Below are positions 5,889 to 8,285 of a stretch of DNA of 8,285 nucleotides, piece by piece. Numbering within the stretch: the stretch's first letter is position 1; each line of letters begins with the position of its first letter. Made by a program: the position numbers and the translations under genes. The notes below the pieces were generated by a model. It did no database searches and was not told where the DNA came from. It worked only from the letters and a program-made list of their open reading frames with translations. The DNA comes from Clostridia bacterium. GTDB lineage: Bacteria; Bacillota; Clostridia; Christensenellales; CAG-138. Where the stretch lies: the NCBI GenBank assembly GCA_017435185.1, contig JAFSFN010000067.1, forward strand, positions 1-8,285, in the 5' to 3' direction.

Positions 5889-6521
5889 TTAGGCTATGAC
5901 ATCAAAGCCGATCCATGAGAGTGCTGAAACGATGACTGCGGCAATAACTACACCTACTGCTATCGCAGGGAAGGATTTCTTCATCTGAATGTCAAGTACG
6001 CAGGCTACCATTGCGCCTGTCCATGCGCCTGTTCCGGGAAGGGGGATGGCAACGAGTATGCACAAACCCCAGAAACCGTATTTATCAACAATTTCTGCTT
6101 TGCGCATCGTGCGGTCACGAAGTGCTTTCCAAATGCGGCCGAATATTTTACTTTTTTCTGCAAGCCATTCAAAAAAACGGCGGAAAAACAATATTATGAA
6201 CGGTACGGGCAGTATATTTCCTATCAGGGAAAATATTATGGCAGTGTAATAGTCCAGACCCAGCCCGATGCCGATGGGGATTGCACCTCGAAGTTCTATT
6301 ACGGGAACCATTGCTACCAAAACAGTGAGAATAACTTTACCTACTGTACTGTCGGTGAAAAATGACCATTCTTCACCGCTGACGCTTGTAGGAATTGCTG
6401 TTGCTTCAGCCTGCGCAGTCTCAATTGCGGAAGCAGCTAATACTTGTGAAGCATGGGAGAAAACCGGTGAGAGCATTAACATGAATACAGCCAATATAAG
6501 AGCCAAAGTTTTTCTTTGCAT
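5889..6521 (-). CDS. Small multidrug-export family membrane protein (COG2426-like)
   Basis: This 210-residue integral membrane protein carries the conserved motifs of the Sm_multidrug_ex family: VPVIELRGAIPIGIGLGLD (72-90) and AIPLPGTGAWTGAMVA (158-173). Membrane segments are expected near 60-78, 92-115, 149-161, 164-177 and 185-205. Despite the family name, transport has not been well established for it, so the role as an exporter is tentative. The N-terminus is longer than the core family needs. Residues 1-30 look like a cleavable signal peptide (SHA or LAA sites), followed by an Ala/Thr-rich stretch to about residue 50 that would lie outside the cell. The start is supported by GAAAGGAT (6528-6535 on the minus strand) about 7 nt upstream and by a promoter. 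It is transcribed alone, divergent from the lipoprotein gene. Confidence 0.88.
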   Translation of the reverse strand: MQRKTLALILAVFMLMLSPVFSHASQVLAASAIETAQAEATAIPTSVSGEEWSFFTDSTVGKVILTVLVAMVPVIELRGAIPIGIGLGLDYYTAIIFSLIGNILPVPFIILFFRRFFEWLAEKSKIFGRIWKALRDRTMRKAEIVDKYGFWGLCILVAIPLPGTGAWTGAMVACVLDIQMKKSFPAIAVGVVIAAVIVSALSWIGFDVIA

Positions 6522-6563
6522 CGTGTTATCCTTTCAATCTCATTCGATTCCATAACCAGTTTC

Positions 6564-6592
6564 ATTGTAGCTAAAGGCAAAAAGAAAGTCAA
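6564..6592 (-). promoter_or_regulatory. Sigma-A-type promoter of the small multidrug-export gene
   Basis: On the minus strand the -35 box TTGACT (6592-6587) and the -10 box TACAAT (6569-6564) are 17 bp apart, about 43 nt before the start codon. The divergent plus-strand gene at 6669 has only a weak TATATT (6641-6646), placed very close to its ribosome-binding site, so its promoter is uncertain. Confidence 0.82.
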
Positions 6593-6651
6593 TTGTTATA
6601 TATAATTATAAATCAGATGAAATTCCATGTGAAAGCGTGGTATATTAAAAA

Positions 6652-6657
6652 AAAGGA
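6652..6657 (+). promoter_or_regulatory. Ribosome-binding site of the MBL-fold lipoprotein
   Basis: AAGGAG at 6652-6657 lies 11 nt before the ATG at 6669, in an A-rich run. It supports that start and the lipoprotein signal it encodes. Confidence 0.75.
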
Positions 6658-6668
6658 GTGGTCGTTTA

Positions 6669-7838
6669 ATGAGAAAAACAGCCGTTTTCATAATTGCGCT
6701 GCTTTTGTGCTTTACTGCAGTGGGATGCGAGCAGTCACAGCAGAATAAAGTAACTGCTTCGCATGATGTGCGTGTTATGTTTATAAATGTCGGCAGGGCA
6801 GATGCTGCCTTACTTTGCATAGATGACAAGTCATATATGATAGATACAGGTGAAGATGATACTGCGCTTCGTCTGTTTGCAGCAATGAACTATATGGGGA
6901 TAGAATCGCTTGACGGCCTTATACTCACACATACACACAGCGACCATATAGGCGGTGCAAAACTTCTTCTGCAATATATGCCCACAGAAACTTTGTATAG
7001 TGCTCAAATCAGTGAAAACAAATCAAACGGCGAAAACAAAATAGACAATATAGCAAAAAACTATTCCGCAGAACAGGTGAAACTCAGTGCGGGTGACAAA
7101 ATAAAAATAAACGATGATATGGCATTTGAGGTGCTTGCTCCCATAACATACAATGCCGATGATGATAATGATAATTCGCTCGTTCTCAGATTAAAAGTGA
7201 ACGGCAGGACTATTCTTTTCACCGGTGATATGCAGTTTGCGGAAGAACTGACACTTATGTCAAAAGCGTCATCGCTCAAAGCCGATATTTTGAAAGTCGG
7301 AAATCATGGAAACAAAGATGCTACATCTGAGCAGTTTGCACTTGCTGTGGCGCCTGAATATTCAATAATAAGCACCGACACAAGTGTTGATGAAAACTCG
7401 GCAAACAGGCGTGTTAAAGAAGCGCTTTCAATGTCTGAAATATTTGTGACTGAGGATTATCAGCTTGGAATATTGCTGACAATAGATGAAAACGGTGATG
7501 TTTCGATTGAAGACCCGATACCGCTTGCGGCAGATGTCCAACTTGAGATAATTGCCGCAGACACGGAAAAACAGACTGTTACCGTGAAAAACAATGGTGA
7601 AACAGTCTCACTCGACGGTTATATGCTTTTTTCCGAAAACGGAAAAGAACTTTTCGTCTTTGAAAAAGGTGCTTCTGTACAGAGCGGCGATTTAATTACT
7701 GTTGCATGTACAGGCTATGAGGGTGATTATACATGGCCCAATGAAGATAAAGCCTGGAATAAGAAAAAAGGCGATATAGCAATATTGTATGATAATTTCG
7801 GCAATGAAATTTCACGCATGACTGTTGCGGTGCAGTAA
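6669..7838 (+). CDS. Lipoprotein with ComEC-like metallo-beta-lactamase domain and lamin-tail-like domain
   Basis: This 389-residue protein begins with a lipoprotein signal ending in AVGC, so Cys20 would be lipidated and the protein held on the outer face of the membrane. The body (about 33-280) is a metallo-beta-lactamase-fold hydrolase of the ComEC/Rec2 type. It shows VMFINVGRADA (36-46, the FxDVGQGDA position), the metal motif THTHSDHIGG (87-96, His88, His90, Asp92, His93), DNSLVLRL (168-175), LFTGD (183-187) and VGNHGN (210-215), where ComEC usually has HHGS. The C-terminal part (about 288-387) looks like a lamin-tail domain: a conserved core of NNGETVSLDGYML, a GDLITV strand, W356/W363 and a final GDIAILYDNFGNE. 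It has no membrane channel domain, so it is not ComEC itself. An extracellular nuclease or phosphodiesterase is the likely activity, by family analogy. Confidence 0.9.
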   Translation: MRKTAVFIIALLLCFTAVGCEQSQQNKVTASHDVRVMFINVGRADAALLCIDDKSYMIDTGEDDTALRLFAAMNYMGIESLDGLILTHTHSDHIGGAKLLLQYMPTETLYSAQISENKSNGENKIDNIAKNYSAEQVKLSAGDKIKINDDMAFEVLAPITYNADDDNDNSLVLRLKVNGRTILFTGDMQFAEELTLMSKASSLKADILKVGNHGNKDATSEQFALAVAPEYSIISTDTSVDENSANRRVKEALSMSEIFVTEDYQLGILLTIDENGDVSIEDPIPLAADVQLEIIAADTEKQTVTVKNNGETVSLDGYMLFSENGKELFVFEKGASVQSGDLITVACTGYEGDYTWPNEDKAWNKKKGDIAILYDNFGNEISRMTVAVQ

Positions 7839-7843
7839 TGCTG

Positions 7844-8285
7844 TTATCTTGCATATCCCATATCTTTAAGTAATCGTGCGAGTACATGCAGTCGCTCACA
7901 TAAAAGCTCGCTGTCTTTATTGAGAGCTCCCAAAAGCAATTCTATATCCTCATCAAGATTTTCATTTCTGCTGCAAACTTCAAGCGTCATTGCGTCGCCT
8001 TGAAGGCCTATGCGGTCTATTTTTGTGCTTTCTTTATTGTACAGGGTGGGATAGCGATAGCTTTCCTCGGTGAAATATTGCATTGAGCGTGCAATGAGTA
8101 TAGCAAGGTCAAGTATGCGATGGAGAGGAAGCTCTTCGCTTTGACGGCTCCATTTATTACCGGTATATCTCCATACTTTGGCAGATGCTTCAACTCGTCC
8201 ACGGTCATTCCATTGCGCAAGCCCAATGGACAAACCTTTAGCTTCGCTTTTGTATGCGGTACGGCCGTCTACATTTTCATAATTC
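7844..8285 (-). CDS. Conserved protein of unknown function, 5' end outside window (DUF6530-like?)
   Basis: The reading frame stays open from its stop (7844-7846) to the window edge, giving 146 residues with no start codon that looks real. A TTG at 8231-8233 is in frame, but the conserved sequence NYENVDGRTAYKSEAKGLSIG runs straight through it, so the gene begins beyond 8285. Visible features are a conserved-looking stretch (GLAQWNDRG, AKVWRYTG, WSRQSEELPLHRILDLAILI), then IDRIGLQGDAM and a helical C-terminus (ELLLGALNKDSELLCERLHVLARLLKDMG). There is no signal peptide, membrane segment or known catalytic motif in what can be seen. I recall similar sequences in Clostridia as DUF6530, but only with moderate confidence. 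Its stop lies 5 nt from that of the convergent lipoprotein gene, with no hairpin between them. Confidence 0.82.
   Translation of the reverse strand, partial: NYENVDGRTAYKSEAKGLSIGLAQWNDRGRVEASAKVWRYTGNKWSRQSEELPLHRILDLAILIARSMQYFTEESYRYPTLYNKESTKIDRIGLQGDAMTLEVCSRNENLDEDIELLLGALNKDSELLCERLHVLARLLKDMGYAR

Noticed and set aside
6641..6646. TATATT as -10 box for the MBL-fold lipoprotein gene
   Set aside because: There is no -35 box at the right distance and the start of transcription would fall on the ribosome-binding site.
8231..8233. TTG as the start of the last minus-strand gene
   Set aside because: The frame and the protein-like sequence continue upstream to the window edge, so TTG is an internal Leu.

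Overview
The window looks like chromosome from a low-GC, Gram-positive anaerobe of the Clostridia type, perhaps a gut lineage. This is an inference. It rests on a clostridial-type FtsZ tail, a DegV/FakB-like lipid-binding protein beside a free-standing piece of its kinase, a lipoprotein signal, a secreted protein with a C-terminal anchor, strong sigma-A promoters and T-rich hairpin terminators. There is no sign of phage, insertion sequences or CRISPR.

Layout: (1) 2-664, the 3' part of ftsZ with its own terminator. (2) 740-2612, a TetR-type regulator, a DegV-family fatty-acid-binding protein with its own promoter and, convergent to it, an 82-residue protein that matches only the middle domain of the fatty-acid kinase FakA. 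The last two genes share a bidirectional hairpin. (3) 2769-2844, tRNA-Thr(GGU) with encoded CCA and a terminator. This terminator also closes the minus-strand gene 2881-4491, an asparagine-synthase-like ATP-dependent ligase without the glutaminase cysteine. (4) 4670-5873, a secreted, C-terminally anchored protein of unknown fold under a strong promoter, ending in a bidirectional terminator. (5) 5889-6592, a small-multidrug-export (COG2426-like) membrane protein on the minus strand. (6) 6669-7838, a lipoprotein made of a ComEC-like metallo-beta-lactamase domain and a lamin-tail-like domain. (7) 7844-8285, the 3' part of a conserved gene of unknown function, convergent and cut by the window edge.

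Almost every gene is its own transcription unit; no long operon is visible. The most suggestive grouping is TetR, FakB-like protein and orphan FakA-middle-domain protein. In Firmicutes the FakA/FakB pair phosphorylates exogenous fatty acids. A stand-alone middle domain opposite a FakB-like gene suggests a regulatory or accessory partner of that system. The remaining genes mostly concern the cell surface (secreted protein, membrane protein, lipoprotein), but nothing in the sequence ties them into one pathway.
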